Source: Arcticimaribacter sp002477625
GTDB taxonomy: Bacteria > Bacteroidota > Bacteroidia > Flavobacteriales > Flavobacteriaceae
NCBI GenBank assembly: GCA_943846665.1
Contig: OX044358.1
Span: forward strand, 1,674,001 to 1,738,000
DNA: 64,000 bases
Direction of reading: 5' to 3'
A program made the translations under genes and the position numbers. Position 1 is the stretch's first letter, and the number at the start of each line of letters is the position of its first letter. The notes beneath the pieces were generated by a model, which made no database searches, was not told the DNA's origin, and saw only the letters and a list, made by a program, of their open reading frames with translations. This document shows positions 16,859-26,384 of the stretch, one piece after another.

Positions 16859-17734
16859 ATGGGTCGTATTTCAATCATTTGTATTGTTGTTTTTTGGAGT
16901 TGGTCAACCATAGGGCAAGAAAAAACTCCTTTTGCGACCTATGATTTTTCTTCTGATCTGGGATATCTAGAAAAACGTTCGACTTTAGAGAAAGAATCCA
17001 GCACCAGCGAGGACTATAATACATTGATCCGTTGGGCTATAAAACATAAGGATTTTGAAACGGCAATTCAGTATTATGCAAAGTTGCTGGAGTTGGAACC
17101 AAATAATGCCGAGTATCATTATCGTTTGGCAGGTGTTAATGGAATTCGAATTGATGAGATCAGTAAGTTTAAAGCCTTGCCCTATGTCTACGCAATGAAA
17201 ACAAATTTTCTGAAAGCACACCAATTAGATTCAACCCACACCCCAACTCTAACGGCACTTGTTCGGATTTATACTAAGTTACCCAACTTCCTCGGTGGAA
17301 ACCTTGAGAAGGCAAAAGAATACGCAAAATTATTATCTGATTTGAGTCCTGCTGAAGGCTATCTCGCTCAGGGGTTTATTTTAGAATCTGAAGGTAACAC
17401 AACTCAAGCTGAAGCCCAGTATAAAAATGCTTTTGATCTCCTATCTTTTTTAGATAGCTGTGAGGCTTCCGTTGTTGAAACTTATTTTGACAATAAAAGT
17501 GCTAATCTGAGTTATGAATTAGCCGCTATTGGACTGGCTTTCAATTTAAGCTCAACCCGATCCATTTGCGCACTTCAATATTATTTAGAGCAGTTCGATG
17601 ACTCCGATAATTTGCCCAAAGAATGGGCGTTTTACAAACTTGCCTTGTTTTATGAAAAGATAAACCAAAAGGAACGGGCTGAGATATATCGTACTTTAGC
17701 TTTAGAAATTAACCCTACTTTTATTCCAGAATAG
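16859..17734 (+). CDS. secreted TPR-repeat protein of unknown function
   Basis: A 291-residue protein with a likely signal peptide (RISIICIVVFWSWSTIGQ), so probably periplasmic. After it come tetratricopeptide-type helices, for example FETAIQYYAKLLELEPNNAE near 66-85 and a C-terminal YEKINQKERAEIYRTLALEI. No enzymatic motif is seen. It lies in a run with obgE (8 nt before) and mpl (23 nt after), so it may relate to envelope functions; no specific function can be named. Confidence 0.7.
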   Translation: MGRISIICIVVFWSWSTIGQEKTPFATYDFSSDLGYLEKRSTLEKESSTSEDYNTLIRWAIKHKDFETAIQYYAKLLELEPNNAEYHYRLAGVNGIRIDEISKFKALPYVYAMKTNFLKAHQLDSTHTPTLTALVRIYTKLPNFLGGNLEKAKEYAKLLSDLSPAEGYLAQGFILESEGNTTQAEAQYKNAFDLLSFLDSCEASVVETYFDNKSANLSYELAAIGLAFNLSSTRSICALQYYLEQFDDSDNLPKEWAFYKLALFYEKINQKERAEIYRTLALEINPTFIPE

Positions 17735-17757
17735 GATTAGAACAGAAAGAAAGACCC

Positions 17758-19122
17758 ATGAAGAAATTCCATTTTATAGCCATCGGAGGGAGTGCCATGC
17801 ACAACCTTGCATTAGCATTACAGTTCAAAGGTTTTGAAATTAGTGGAAGTGATGATGCTATTTTTGAGCCATCAAAATCTAGATTAGCAAAGGCCAGTTT
17901 GCATCCAGAAGTGATGGGGTGGTTTCCAGAAAAAATCACGGATGATTTAGACGGAATCATCTTAGGGATGCATGCCAAAGAAGATAATCCCGAACTTTTA
18001 CAGGCAATGGAATTGGGAATCCGAATTTATTCTTATCCTGAGTTTCTTTACGAACAGACAAAAAACAAAACACGGGTGGTCATCGCTGGAAGTCATGGCA
18101 AAACAACCATCACTTCAATGGTTCTTCATGTTCTAAATTATTGGGAAAAAGAAGTCGATTATATGATTGGTGCTCAACTCGAAGGTTTTGACACCATGGT
18201 TCATTTGACAGAAGAAAATGATTTTATGCTGATTGAGGGCGATGAATATCTTTCGTCACCCATAGACCGAAGACCCAAGTTTCTTTGGTATAAACCCCAT
18301 GTTACATTAATCTCGGGCATTGCTTGGGATCATATCAATGTTTTTCTGACCGAAGAAAATTACATCGAGCAATTCGAAACCTATATCGACTCGATAATGC
18401 CCGGAGGTGTATTGGTTTATAACGAATCGGATTCTGTCTTGGAGCGCATAACCGCAGCTTCTCAAAACACCATTCGAAAAGAAAGTTATCGCTTGCCAGA
18501 TTATTTTATCGAAGAAGGAGTGTCTTATTTGAAAACGGATGAAGGCGATTTGCCCCTCGAAGTTTTTGGAGAACACAACCTTTCGAATATTGCTGGAGCC
18601 AAATGGATTTGCCAACTGATGGGAGTCGATGAGGATGATTTTTTAGAAGCCATAATGAGTTTTAAAGGCGCATCAAAGCGATTGGAGAAAATAGGAGATA
18701 ACGGATCCTCCTTCTTGTTCAAAGATTTTGCCCATGCTCCGAGTAAGGTTAAGGCAACTTCAGAAGCGGTAGCGCTACAATTTGACAAACATCATAAAGT
18801 ATATTGTTTGGAATTGCATACCTATAGCAGCCTGAATCCAGCCTTTATTGGACAATATAAAAATGCGCTTAATGGGGCAGACGAAGCTGTTGTTTTTTAT
18901 GATCCAGCAGCATTGAAAGTTAAAAACAGAAGCCCTTTGAGTGAACAAGAAATCAAAACTGCTTTTGGTTCTGAAAATCTCTTAGTGTTTTCCAATCCCA
19001 AAGCTTTTCAAGAATTTCTTTTTGAGCACGAGTGGAATAAAAGCATCCTCTTGATGATGAGTTCGGGTAACTACGGAGGTATTGATTGGGACACTTTAAA
19101 AGATCGCGTTCTCAACCTTTAG
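17758..19122 (+). CDS. mpl: Mur ligase, Mpl type (murein tripeptide recycling)
   Basis: Mpl reattaches L-Ala-gamma-D-Glu-meso-DAP to UDP-MurNAc during peptidoglycan recycling. The protein has the MurC-like N-terminal Rossmann fold (HFIAIGGSAMHNLAL), the ATP loop GSHGKTT at 111-117, and WDHINVF typical of Mpl. Length 454 matches. It is separate from the murC in the dcw cluster, which argues that this is Mpl and not a second MurC. Its 3' end overlaps the convergent PaiB-like gene by 11 nt. Confidence 0.9.
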   Translation: MKKFHFIAIGGSAMHNLALALQFKGFEISGSDDAIFEPSKSRLAKASLHPEVMGWFPEKITDDLDGIILGMHAKEDNPELLQAMELGIRIYSYPEFLYEQTKNKTRVVIAGSHGKTTITSMVLHVLNYWEKEVDYMIGAQLEGFDTMVHLTEENDFMLIEGDEYLSSPIDRRPKFLWYKPHVTLISGIAWDHINVFLTEENYIEQFETYIDSIMPGGVLVYNESDSVLERITAASQNTIRKESYRLPDYFIEEGVSYLKTDEGDLPLEVFGEHNLSNIAGAKWICQLMGVDEDDFLEAIMSFKGASKRLEKIGDNGSSFLFKDFAHAPSKVKATSEAVALQFDKHHKVYCLELHTYSSLNPAFIGQYKNALNGADEAVVFYDPAALKVKNRSPLSEQEIKTAFGSENLLVFSNPKAFQEFLFEHEWNKSILLMMSSGNYGGIDWDTLKDRVLNL

Positions 19123-19735
19123 TTTGATGGTTTGCGTATAAACGTTCAATGTGCTCAATCACTTGAGATTGACCGTCGATTAGCGCCTGTTTGGCTCTCG
19201 ATCGATCTTCTTTGTTTTTGTCCTGAGAAACTTTGTATTTCCCTTCCCAAGATGTAATCACAATATGAAATCCAACAATATAATCCAAGGCAGCTTGCAT
19301 ACGCGGATTATTTTCCTCTAAAACATAACTAGGATTTGCACCTTCCAGAAAAGCAGTCATGGCAATTAGACTTTCTTTTACCTCTTGTGCTGCTCTTTTG
19401 ATTTTAATTTTTCCTCGCAAATGAACCTTAAAATAGTTCCAAGTTGGGAGCTGTGTTGTGCTGTATTTTGAGGGTGAAATATATGCTTCGGGCCCGTGAA
19501 AAATAAGTTCTAAGTCGTGATCCTTATCTTCGAAATGACTGATCTGCGGATTGAATTTATCTAGGTGACCTACCAGGGTGCCCAAAGTGCCTTCCGGAGT
19601 GTATACTAAGGGGATATGCGTGCTTAAAACGGAATTGTTGCTCGCTGTTATTACAGTTGCGAGCGGGTACATTTTAACCAGTTCTAAAGCATTTTCGTAT
19701 TGTTTTTCTTGGTGGTGTTTTGGAGGATAATTCAT
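19112..19735 (-). CDS. FMN-binding PaiB-like protein
   Basis: 207-residue protein of the PaiB/FMN-binding split-barrel family. The N-terminus YPPKHHQE and ATVIT...LSTHIPLVY, then GTLVGHLDKFNPQ and the GPEAYISPSKY stretch near 80-91 followed by LPTWNY are the family pattern. B. subtilis PaiB is known as a negative regulator of protease and sporulation genes, but in other bacteria the role is unproven and no DNA-binding motif is seen here. It is divergent from radC and overlaps mpl by 11 nt. Confidence 0.88.
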   Translation of the reverse strand: MNYPPKHHQEKQYENALELVKMYPLATVITASNNSVLSTHIPLVYTPEGTLGTLVGHLDKFNPQISHFEDKDHDLELIFHGPEAYISPSKYSTTQLPTWNYFKVHLRGKIKIKRAAQEVKESLIAMTAFLEGANPSYVLEENNPRMQAALDYIVGFHIVITSWEGKYKVSQDKNKEDRSRAKQALIDGQSQVIEHIERLYANHQTKG

Positions 19736-19808
19736 TATTAAAAAAGTTATATTTTTATAGATATTATTGATTTTAATAAGCGTAAAACCATCGTAAACCT
19801 ACTTTACT

Positions 19809-20507
19809 ATGAAAATGATTCCTCCCAAATTTACATTAAAAGACTGGTCTGTTGAAGAACGACCTCGAGAAAAATTAATCAGTCTAGGGGCTCAGCAACT
19901 GTCGAATGCAGAATTGTTGGCACTTTTAATTGGGAGTGGAAATCCTGGGGAAACTGCTGTTCAACTCATGCAACGCCTCATGGCTTCCCTTAATAATGAT
20001 CTGAGTGCACTTCACAGAATTGGTATAGACGGCTTATTGCAATGGAAGGGAATTGGCCCAGCCAAGGCCGTAAAAACAAAAGCAGCATTGGAATTAGGGA
20101 AACGAATGCAAGGAATTCCAGCACAAGAAAAAGTGAGTTGTACCAGTAGTGCAATTGCTTATGACTTTCTATTTGCGGTCTTGTCCTATTTGGATCAAGA
20201 GGAGTTTTGGGTTTTATTATTGAATAGTCAACATCATATTTTAGAAAAAAAATGTTTGAGTAAGGGAGGGATTTCAGAAACTACAGTCGATATTCGATTG
20301 CTGTTTAAGAGCGCCCTTCAAGTTGGAGCAACGGCTATAATTGTTGCTCATAACCACCCTTCGGGAGTTTTAAAACCAAGTACAAGTGACATTCAACTGA
20401 CGCAGAAAATAAAAAAAGTAGGTGATAATATGGATATAAAACTCCTAGATCATTTAATTATTTCTGAAAAAGGCTATTTTAGCTTTGCAGACGAAAAACT
20501 ACTATAA
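19809..20507 (+). CDS. radC: RadC family JAB/MPN-domain protein
   Basis: 232 residues: an N-terminal helix-hairpin-helix-like part (LHRIGIDGLLQWKGIGPAKA) and a C-terminal JAMM metal site with His181, His183 and Asp194 (HNHPSG...STSD). The family was named for DNA repair, but that role is doubtful; it is a likely metal-dependent hydrolase. The next gene starts 2 nt downstream. Confidence 0.93.
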   Translation: MKMIPPKFTLKDWSVEERPREKLISLGAQQLSNAELLALLIGSGNPGETAVQLMQRLMASLNNDLSALHRIGIDGLLQWKGIGPAKAVKTKAALELGKRMQGIPAQEKVSCTSSAIAYDFLFAVLSYLDQEEFWVLLLNSQHHILEKKCLSKGGISETTVDIRLLFKSALQVGATAIIVAHNHPSGVLKPSTSDIQLTQKIKKVGDNMDIKLLDHLIISEKGYFSFADEKLL

Positions 20508-20509
20508 CT

Positions 20510-21805
20510 ATGCTGTTGGTTTATACCCACACAATCACTCCAAGACTCCGATATACTTTCAAGCATTTCTTTGAAAGCGTCCTTGGAATTCAAGTAGATT
20601 TCACAACAAAATTGGAAGTTTTTATTGCTCAGAATGGACCCAAAATAAGCTATGCTAAAGCCCCTTTAGGAAATGAATTTTTTGTGAATTCAAATGCCTT
20701 GTTGTTTGAGCAAGGGGCTCATGATATCGAAATAACAGTTTCCCAATGGGAAGGCTTACCTGCTTTTTTTGAGTGTAACAAAGACTCCATGCTTCCATTT
20801 GATGTTTTTGCAGCAACTTTTTTTTTAATCAGTAGATACGAAGAATACCTAACCCATATAAAGGATGAGTCCGATCGGTTTGTGAGCGACCAATGCCTTG
20901 CAGTTCAGAATAACTTTTTAGAACGGCCCGTTATTGATCTATGGGCTCAAAAAACATTCGATTTACTCCTTCAGAAATTCCCTGAACTTGAGCAAACCAA
21001 AAAATCTAAGGTACAGTGTATACCCTTGGTTGAGGTTACATCCGCCTATAAATACAAGCATAAATCATTTCTGAGAAATACCGCTCAGTTCCTAATTTCA
21101 TTAGGCAATTTTGAATTGTGGAGCATGATAGAGCAGACCCTAGTTTTGTTAGGCTTTTGGAAAGATCCGTGGAATAATTTTAACGCCTTTTTGTCTTTGT
21201 TTAAAAAGACCAAGGTAAAACCGCGTTTTTTCTTTCTGTTTTCTAAAATCACCTTTTACGATCAAGGGATTTCAATTTTCAACGACACCTTTCAATCTTT
21301 AATTAAATCCCTTGCAGATTATCATAAAGTTTCTTTGTTGGTCTCTACAGAAGGGCGCCAAAAAGCTACAACATTCAAAACAGAATTGGAGCGTTTTGAA
21401 AGTGTCATTCACAGAAACACAAAATTCTTACGCTTTAATCGCGGTGTAACAACAGTTTTCGACACCTACCGGAATGCTTTGGGAATGGAGCAGGCAGAGG
21501 ATTTCAGCCTAGGATATCACGATAGAATAGGCTATCGAGCAAGTACAGCGGTGCCTTTTCGATTCTACGATTTAGGTAACGAAATAGAAACCTCTTTGGT
21601 GCTATATGCAGTTGTTGCAACTGAAGAAGCCTTACGAACCTTGGATGCTCAAACTGCTTTTAAGAAATTAGAAACCCTTAAAGATCAAATCCCAACGTCA
21701 ACGGGAGTTCATGTGTTTTCTGTAACGAATGCGATTTTTTCTCCGCACAATAAAAACACTTTGTGGAAAGAAGCCTATACCAACTATATTGTAAACTATG
21801 ATTAA
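20510..21805 (+). CDS. DUF7033 / polysaccharide deacetylase-like protein
   Basis: 431-residue protein. The N-terminal ~150 residues (TPRLRYTFKHFFESVLGI; DVFAATFFLISRYEEYL) resemble the DUF7033 domain found on flavobacterial deacetylase-like proteins, and the C-terminal GYHDRIGYRASTAVPFRFYD resembles the end of a polysaccharide deacetylase domain. The metal-binding His/Asp motif of active NodB deacetylases is not evident, so catalysis is doubtful. It overlaps the next gene by 8 nt. The assignment is by remembered family pattern. Confidence 0.6.
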   Translation: MLLVYTHTITPRLRYTFKHFFESVLGIQVDFTTKLEVFIAQNGPKISYAKAPLGNEFFVNSNALLFEQGAHDIEITVSQWEGLPAFFECNKDSMLPFDVFAATFFLISRYEEYLTHIKDESDRFVSDQCLAVQNNFLERPVIDLWAQKTFDLLLQKFPELEQTKKSKVQCIPLVEVTSAYKYKHKSFLRNTAQFLISLGNFELWSMIEQTLVLLGFWKDPWNNFNAFLSLFKKTKVKPRFFFLFSKITFYDQGISIFNDTFQSLIKSLADYHKVSLLVSTEGRQKATTFKTELERFESVIHRNTKFLRFNRGVTTVFDTYRNALGMEQAEDFSLGYHDRIGYRASTAVPFRFYDLGNEIETSLVLYAVVATEEALRTLDAQTAFKKLETLKDQIPTSTGVHVFSVTNAIFSPHNKNTLWKEAYTNYIVNYD

Positions 21806-22490
21806 TTCACATAAGGTCCAGCATATTTTCTTTGACTTGGACCATACGCTTTGGGATTTTGAAAAAAATTCTGGTGCAACATTTAAATCAATTTTCGAAG
21901 AATTGAACTTTGATTTTTCTCTCGAAGTATTTTTGGACTTTTATAATCCAATCAACCATTATTATTGGAAGCAGTATCGCGAGAATATGATTTCGGAAAT
22001 CGAGCTTCGTTATTTGAGGTTAGAAAAAACCTTTGAAGCCATGAAGGTGCCTACTTCCACGGCTCGAATTGATCGTATTTCTGAACTTTATATACAGCAA
22101 CTTTCTACGCATACTCATCTTTTTAAAGATACCATTTCAGTTCTAGAATACTTGAATTCTAAGTATACATTGCACATCATCACCAACGGCTTTGAGCATG
22201 TACAGCAACGGAAACTAGAAAATTCTGGTATCGCTCGGTTTTTTAAAACCGTTTTGACTGCTGAGAAAATTGGTGTTAAAAAACCCCACCCGACTATTTT
22301 TCTATCTGCAATGAAAACAGCTGAGGTTCTTCCTGAACATGCTATGATGATTGGTGACAGTCTAGAAGCGGATATTCAAGGGGCATTGAAACTAGGGATG
22401 CAGGCAATACATTTCAATTCGCACAAAGAAGCGTATCACGAAGAATGCCTGATTATTGATCAGTTATCAGATTTAACTAATTTGTTGTAA
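21798..22490 (+). CDS. HAD-family nucleotidase, YjjG-like
   Basis: Haloacid dehalogenase fold phosphatase: motif I DLDHT with Asp13 and Asp15, motif II ITNG near 118-121, motif III Lys in KKPHP and motif IV GDSLEADI. The fit is to the YjjG group, which hydrolyses noncanonical pyrimidine mononucleotides (house-cleaning). Overlaps the DUF7033 gene and precedes a MazG-like gene with a related nucleotide-sanitising role, separated by 72 nt. Confidence 0.87.
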   Translation: MINSHKVQHIFFDLDHTLWDFEKNSGATFKSIFEELNFDFSLEVFLDFYNPINHYYWKQYRENMISEIELRYLRLEKTFEAMKVPTSTARIDRISELYIQQLSTHTHLFKDTISVLEYLNSKYTLHIITNGFEHVQQRKLENSGIARFFKTVLTAEKIGVKKPHPTIFLSAMKTAEVLPEHAMMIGDSLEADIQGALKLGMQAIHFNSHKEAYHEECLIIDQLSDLTNLL

Positions 22491-22562
22491 AATGTTCGGA
22501 TATGAACGGCCGCTCTTTTGTCTAGTAGCTTGACTTAATGTATTTTTACATAAAATTCCAGT

Positions 22563-22889
22563 ATGCAAATTCAAGATGCTCAAAAGGCCGTAGACGAATG
22601 GATCAAGGAACACGGAGTCCGATACTTCAATGAACTCACCAATATGGCTCAGTTGACTGAAGAGGTTGGGGAAGTGGCTCGAATTATTGCCAGACGCTAC
22701 GGAGAACAAAGTGAAAAGGAATCGGATAAAAACAAAGACTTAGGAGAAGAGCTTGCAGATGTTGTCTTTGTGGTTTTATGTTTAGCAAACCAAACAGGAA
22801 TCAACCTTCAAGACGCTTTTGATAAAAAACTCAACCTAAAAAACCAACGGGATCACGACCGACATCAAAACAATCCAAAACTTAAATAA
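22563..22889 (+). CDS. MazG-like nucleotide pyrophosphohydrolase
   Basis: 108-residue single-domain all-alpha NTP pyrophosphatase. The metal-binding pattern is EEVGE (34-38) with the downstream GEELADVVF. Such proteins hydrolyse noncanonical or surplus (d)NTPs. It precedes aroA by 5 nt. The 72 nt upstream contain no clear promoter. Confidence 0.88.
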   Translation: MQIQDAQKAVDEWIKEHGVRYFNELTNMAQLTEEVGEVARIIARRYGEQSEKESDKNKDLGEELADVVFVVLCLANQTGINLQDAFDKKLNLKNQRDHDRHQNNPKLK

Positions 22890-22894
22890 TACGG

Positions 22895-24121
22895 ATGCTG
22901 CTACACATTAATCACCCTTCTCAAAACTGTTTGGGAAGCCTCAATATTACAGGGTCAAAAAGCGAGACCAACCGATTATTACTTTTACAGGCACTATATC
23001 CTGGATTGACTATAAAAAACCGCTCGAATTCGGATGATTCTGTTGCCATGAATCATGCACTAACGACAGACTCAAAACTAATAGACATTCACCACGCTGG
23101 AACAGCAATGCGTTTTTTGACTGCTTTTTTTGCAACACAAGCAGGGCGTGAAGTTGTTTTGACAGGTTCTTCGCGCATGCAAGAAAGACCCATAGGGGTT
23201 TTGGTAGAGGCCTTGAGAAAATTAGGTGCCCAAATTGCTTATGAACAAGAAGAAGGCTATCCACCACTTCGGATCACAGGAAAAGCCTTGAAAGGTGGCG
23301 CTGTTTCCTTACCAGCAAACATCAGCAGCCAATACATTTCTGCCTTATTGTTAATTGCGCCGCATTTAGAAGAAGGTCTAAATTTGACACTAGAAGGAGA
23401 AATCACCTCCTTACCTTATTTGAAAATGACGTTGGCTTTGTTGGATCGCATTGGAGTTCGTTCTCATTTTGAAGATAAAAACATTAAAATCTCCCAACAA
23501 AAAACAATAGCCGACCAAATCCAAGTTGTTGAATCCGATTGGAGTTCGGCTTCCTATCATTTCAGTTGTGTTGCGTTGAGCAAAGCAGGTCGAATTCGGT
23601 TGAGCAGTTACCGACAAGACAGTCTTCAAGGAGATGCTGTTTTGATTGGGGTCTACAAAAAACTAGGAGTTGATACGCGTTTTGAAAATGATCAAATGAT
23701 CTTAGAAAAAATCAAAGATTTTGAATTACCAAAAACCCTTGCATTGGATCTGGTCGAGGCACCTGATATTGCTCAGACCATTGCAGTGAGTTGTTACGGA
23801 CTAGGAGTTGCTTGTGATCTGACTGGTTTGCACACCCTAAAAATCAAAGAAACTGATCGACTCATTGCATTAGAAAATGAATTGTCTAAGCTTGGTGCTC
23901 AAATTCGAGTGACCGAGGATAGCTTACACCTTAGTGCTGATCAGGATTTTAAAGTCGATCAAACCATCGCCACTTATAGCGATCATCGTATGGCAATGGC
24001 TTTTGCTCCCTTGGCTTTGAAAATCAGCCATCAAATTGCAGAATCAAATGTCGTTACTAAGTCGTATCCTGACTTTTGGAATGACTTGGAAGCTATTGGT
24101 TTTGAGCTTGTTGAAAAATAA
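22895..24121 (+). CDS. aroA: 3-phosphoshikimate 1-carboxyvinyltransferase (EPSP synthase)
   Basis: Shikimate pathway step joining PEP and shikimate-3-phosphate. Landmarks: GSKSETNR near the N-terminus (substrate loop), AGTAMRFLTAF near 66-76, the catalytic Asp/Glu stretch DLVEAPDIAQT and ETDR, and SDHRMAMAFA near 365. The 408-residue length is slightly below E. coli AroA (427). Start ATG 5 nt after the MazG-like gene, so probably the end of that operon. Confidence 0.94.
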   Translation: MLLHINHPSQNCLGSLNITGSKSETNRLLLLQALYPGLTIKNRSNSDDSVAMNHALTTDSKLIDIHHAGTAMRFLTAFFATQAGREVVLTGSSRMQERPIGVLVEALRKLGAQIAYEQEEGYPPLRITGKALKGGAVSLPANISSQYISALLLIAPHLEEGLNLTLEGEITSLPYLKMTLALLDRIGVRSHFEDKNIKISQQKTIADQIQVVESDWSSASYHFSCVALSKAGRIRLSSYRQDSLQGDAVLIGVYKKLGVDTRFENDQMILEKIKDFELPKTLALDLVEAPDIAQTIAVSCYGLGVACDLTGLHTLKIKETDRLIALENELSKLGAQIRVTEDSLHLSADQDFKVDQTIATYSDHRMAMAFAPLALKISHQIAESNVVTKSYPDFWNDLEAIGFELVEK

Positions 24122-24144
24122 GTCAACGAAATAACTCCGTTTAC

Positions 24145-24176
24145 TTGACAACCCCTATGCTGAGGTAGTATATTTG
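24145..24176 (+). promoter_or_regulatory. flavobacterial promoter of queA
   Basis: TTG (in TTGACA) and TATATTTG separated by 21 nt, a good match to the -33/-7 consensus TTG...TAnnTTTG. It lies 56 nt before the queA ATG. Confidence 0.6.
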
Positions 24177-24232
24177 CGCTTTTAATATCATTCCTATGAA
24201 GCGGTATTGAAGTAACTAAACACAGCTTATTT

Positions 24233-25282
24233 ATGAAATTATCCGATTTCGGTTTTACATTACCAGAAGAAAGACTAGCCGAGCATCCTGCAGAAAATCG
24301 CGACGAAGCCCGATTAATGGTTCTCAATAGAGCAACCAGAACAATAGAACACAAGCAATTCAAGGACGTTATCGATTACTTCGAAGAAGGGGACGTAATG
24401 GTTCTGAATAACACCAAGGTTTTTCCTGCGCGTCTTTTTGGTAATAAAGAAAAAACGGGCGCACGTATCGAAGTCTTTTTGTTGAGAGAATTGAACGAAG
24501 AACAACGTTTGTGGGATGTTTTAGTTGATCCAGCACGTAAGATAAGAATTGGTAATAAGCTTTATTTCGGGGAAGACGATAGTCTAGTCGCTGAAGTAAT
24601 TGATAATACAACCTCGAGAGGGAGAACCCTGCGTTTTCTTTTCGATGGTTCTTATACCGAATTTCGTAAGAAGCTTAAACAACTGGGTGAAACACCACTT
24701 CCAAAATACATCAAAAGAGAGCCAGAAGCTTACGATAAAGAACGCTATCAGACCATTTATGCTAAAAATGAAGGAGCTGTAGCTGCTCCCACTGCTGGAA
24801 TGCATTTTTCTAAACATTTATTGAAACGTCTAGAGATTAAAGGAATTGATCTAGCCGAATTGACATTGCATGTTGGTTTAGGAACATTCAATCCGGTCGA
24901 AGTTGAAGATTTATCGAAACACAAAATGGATTCGGAAGAACTCATTATTGAAGAAAAGGCAGTGCAAATAGTAAATGCTGCAAAGGCTAAAAAAAATAAA
25001 ATCTGTGCTGTTGGGACTACCGTTATGCGCGGATTAGAAAGTTCGGTTTCTTCTATTGGTACCTTAAACCCCTACGAAGGATGGACCCATAAATTTATTT
25101 TCCCTCCATTTGAGTTTTCAATTGCTGACTGTATGATAACCAATTTCCATACGCCCAAATCAACTTTATTGATGATGGCTTCTGCTTTTGCAGATCCAGA
25201 TTTCATCAAAGAAGCTTATCAAGTTGCCATCAAGGAAGAATATAATTTCTATTCTTATGGAGACGCGATGTTGATCCTTTAA
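24233..25282 (+). CDS. queA: S-adenosylmethionine:tRNA ribosyltransferase-isomerase
   Basis: Adds the epoxyqueuosine ring from SAM to 7-aminomethyl-7-deazaguanine in tRNA. The family starts MKLSDFGFTLPEERLAEHP and contains PAR/RIRIG..., GTFNPVEVEDLSKHKMDSE and a final FHTPKSTLLMMASAFAD, all present. 349 residues is the normal length. No preQ1 riboswitch is visible upstream. rlmN follows after 24 nt, giving a run of two RNA-modification genes. Confidence 0.96.
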   Translation: MKLSDFGFTLPEERLAEHPAENRDEARLMVLNRATRTIEHKQFKDVIDYFEEGDVMVLNNTKVFPARLFGNKEKTGARIEVFLLRELNEEQRLWDVLVDPARKIRIGNKLYFGEDDSLVAEVIDNTTSRGRTLRFLFDGSYTEFRKKLKQLGETPLPKYIKREPEAYDKERYQTIYAKNEGAVAAPTAGMHFSKHLLKRLEIKGIDLAELTLHVGLGTFNPVEVEDLSKHKMDSEELIIEEKAVQIVNAAKAKKNKICAVGTTVMRGLESSVSSIGTLNPYEGWTHKFIFPPFEFSIADCMITNFHTPKSTLLMMASAFADPDFIKEAYQVAIKEEYNFYSYGDAMLIL

Positions 25283-25306
25283 ATTCATTAAATACAGACG
25301 GTTTCT

Positions 25307-26356
25307 ATGGAGTTGGCTAAAAAAGATATTCGAGCACTTTCTAAAGAAGCCCTTCAGGACTTTTTTATTGCACAGGGGCAACAAGCCTACAGAGCTGCAC
25401 AAGTATATCAATGGTTGTGGAGTAAAGGAGTTCATGATTTTGACAAGATGACCAATCTTTCAAAAGACACAAGACTGTTGCTAGACACTCATTTTACGAT
25501 CAATCATATTGCGGTCGATCAACAACAGCGCAGTAAGGATGGGACATTTAAAAATGCAATCAAATTACACGATAATCGCATTGTCGAATCAGTACTAATT
25601 CCCGCAAATGACCGAACTACTGCTTGTGTTTCATCGCAAGTAGGATGCAGTTTGGATTGTAAATTTTGTGCTACTTCTCAGTTGGATCGTATGCGAAACC
25701 TGAATGTCGATGAAATCTTCGATCAGGTCGTTGCCATTGATCAGCAAAGTAAGACTTATTTTGACATCCCTCTTTCGAATATTGTATTCATGGGAATGGG
25801 TGAGCCCTTGATGAACTATAATAATGTATTGGGCGCAATAGAGAAAATCACCTCTCCAGAAGGCCTGGGAATGGCTTCCAAAAGAATCACACTCTCCACT
25901 TCGGGAATCCCAAAATTGATTCGTAAAATGGCAGATGATTGTGTTAAATTTAATCTTGCTGTTTCCCTCCATTCTGCCATTCAATCGACTCGAGAAAAGA
26001 TCATGCCTTTTTCTGTGAAATTTCCTGTGGATGAGCTATTGTCTTCCCTAGAATACTGGTACGAAGCTACGCAACGAATGGTCACAATCGAATTTATCGT
26101 TTGGAAAGGAATCAACGACAACCTTGAAGAGGTTAGAGCATTGGTTAACTTTTGCCGAAAATTTCCTTCCAAAGTAAATTTAATCGAATACAATCCTATT
26201 GGAGATGATACTTTTGAACAAGCCTCAAAAGAAGCCATGTCGATGTATCAGAACAAACTAACAGCTGCGCGCATCATCAATACCATAAGACGATCGCGTG
26301 GGAAAGACATTGACGCAGCTTGTGGTCAACTAGCAAATAAAGCCCTGAAAAACTAA
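25307..26356 (+). CDS. rlmN: 23S rRNA/tRNA (adenine-C2)-methyltransferase, radical SAM
   Basis: Methylates A2503 of 23S rRNA and A37 of some tRNAs. The radical-SAM cluster CxxxCxxC is Cys114, Cys118 and Cys121; the resolving and methyl-carrying cysteines are Cys107 (TACVSSQ) and Cys339 (AACGQL), both typical of RlmN/Cfr. GMGEPLMNY is the family SAM motif. Length 349 is normal. Confidence 0.96.
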   Translation: MELAKKDIRALSKEALQDFFIAQGQQAYRAAQVYQWLWSKGVHDFDKMTNLSKDTRLLLDTHFTINHIAVDQQQRSKDGTFKNAIKLHDNRIVESVLIPANDRTTACVSSQVGCSLDCKFCATSQLDRMRNLNVDEIFDQVVAIDQQSKTYFDIPLSNIVFMGMGEPLMNYNNVLGAIEKITSPEGLGMASKRITLSTSGIPKLIRKMADDCVKFNLAVSLHSAIQSTREKIMPFSVKFPVDELLSSLEYWYEATQRMVTIEFIVWKGINDNLEEVRALVNFCRKFPSKVNLIEYNPIGDDTFEQASKEAMSMYQNKLTAARIINTIRRSRGKDIDAACGQLANKALKN

Positions 26357-26384
26357 TTCTAATGAAGTTGTATATTAGTGGAGT

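Noticed and set aside
24122..24150. weak inverted repeat GTCAA...TTGAC after aroA as a terminator
   Set aside because: Only five pairs around a long loop and no T-run; the TTGAC half belongs to the queA promoter.
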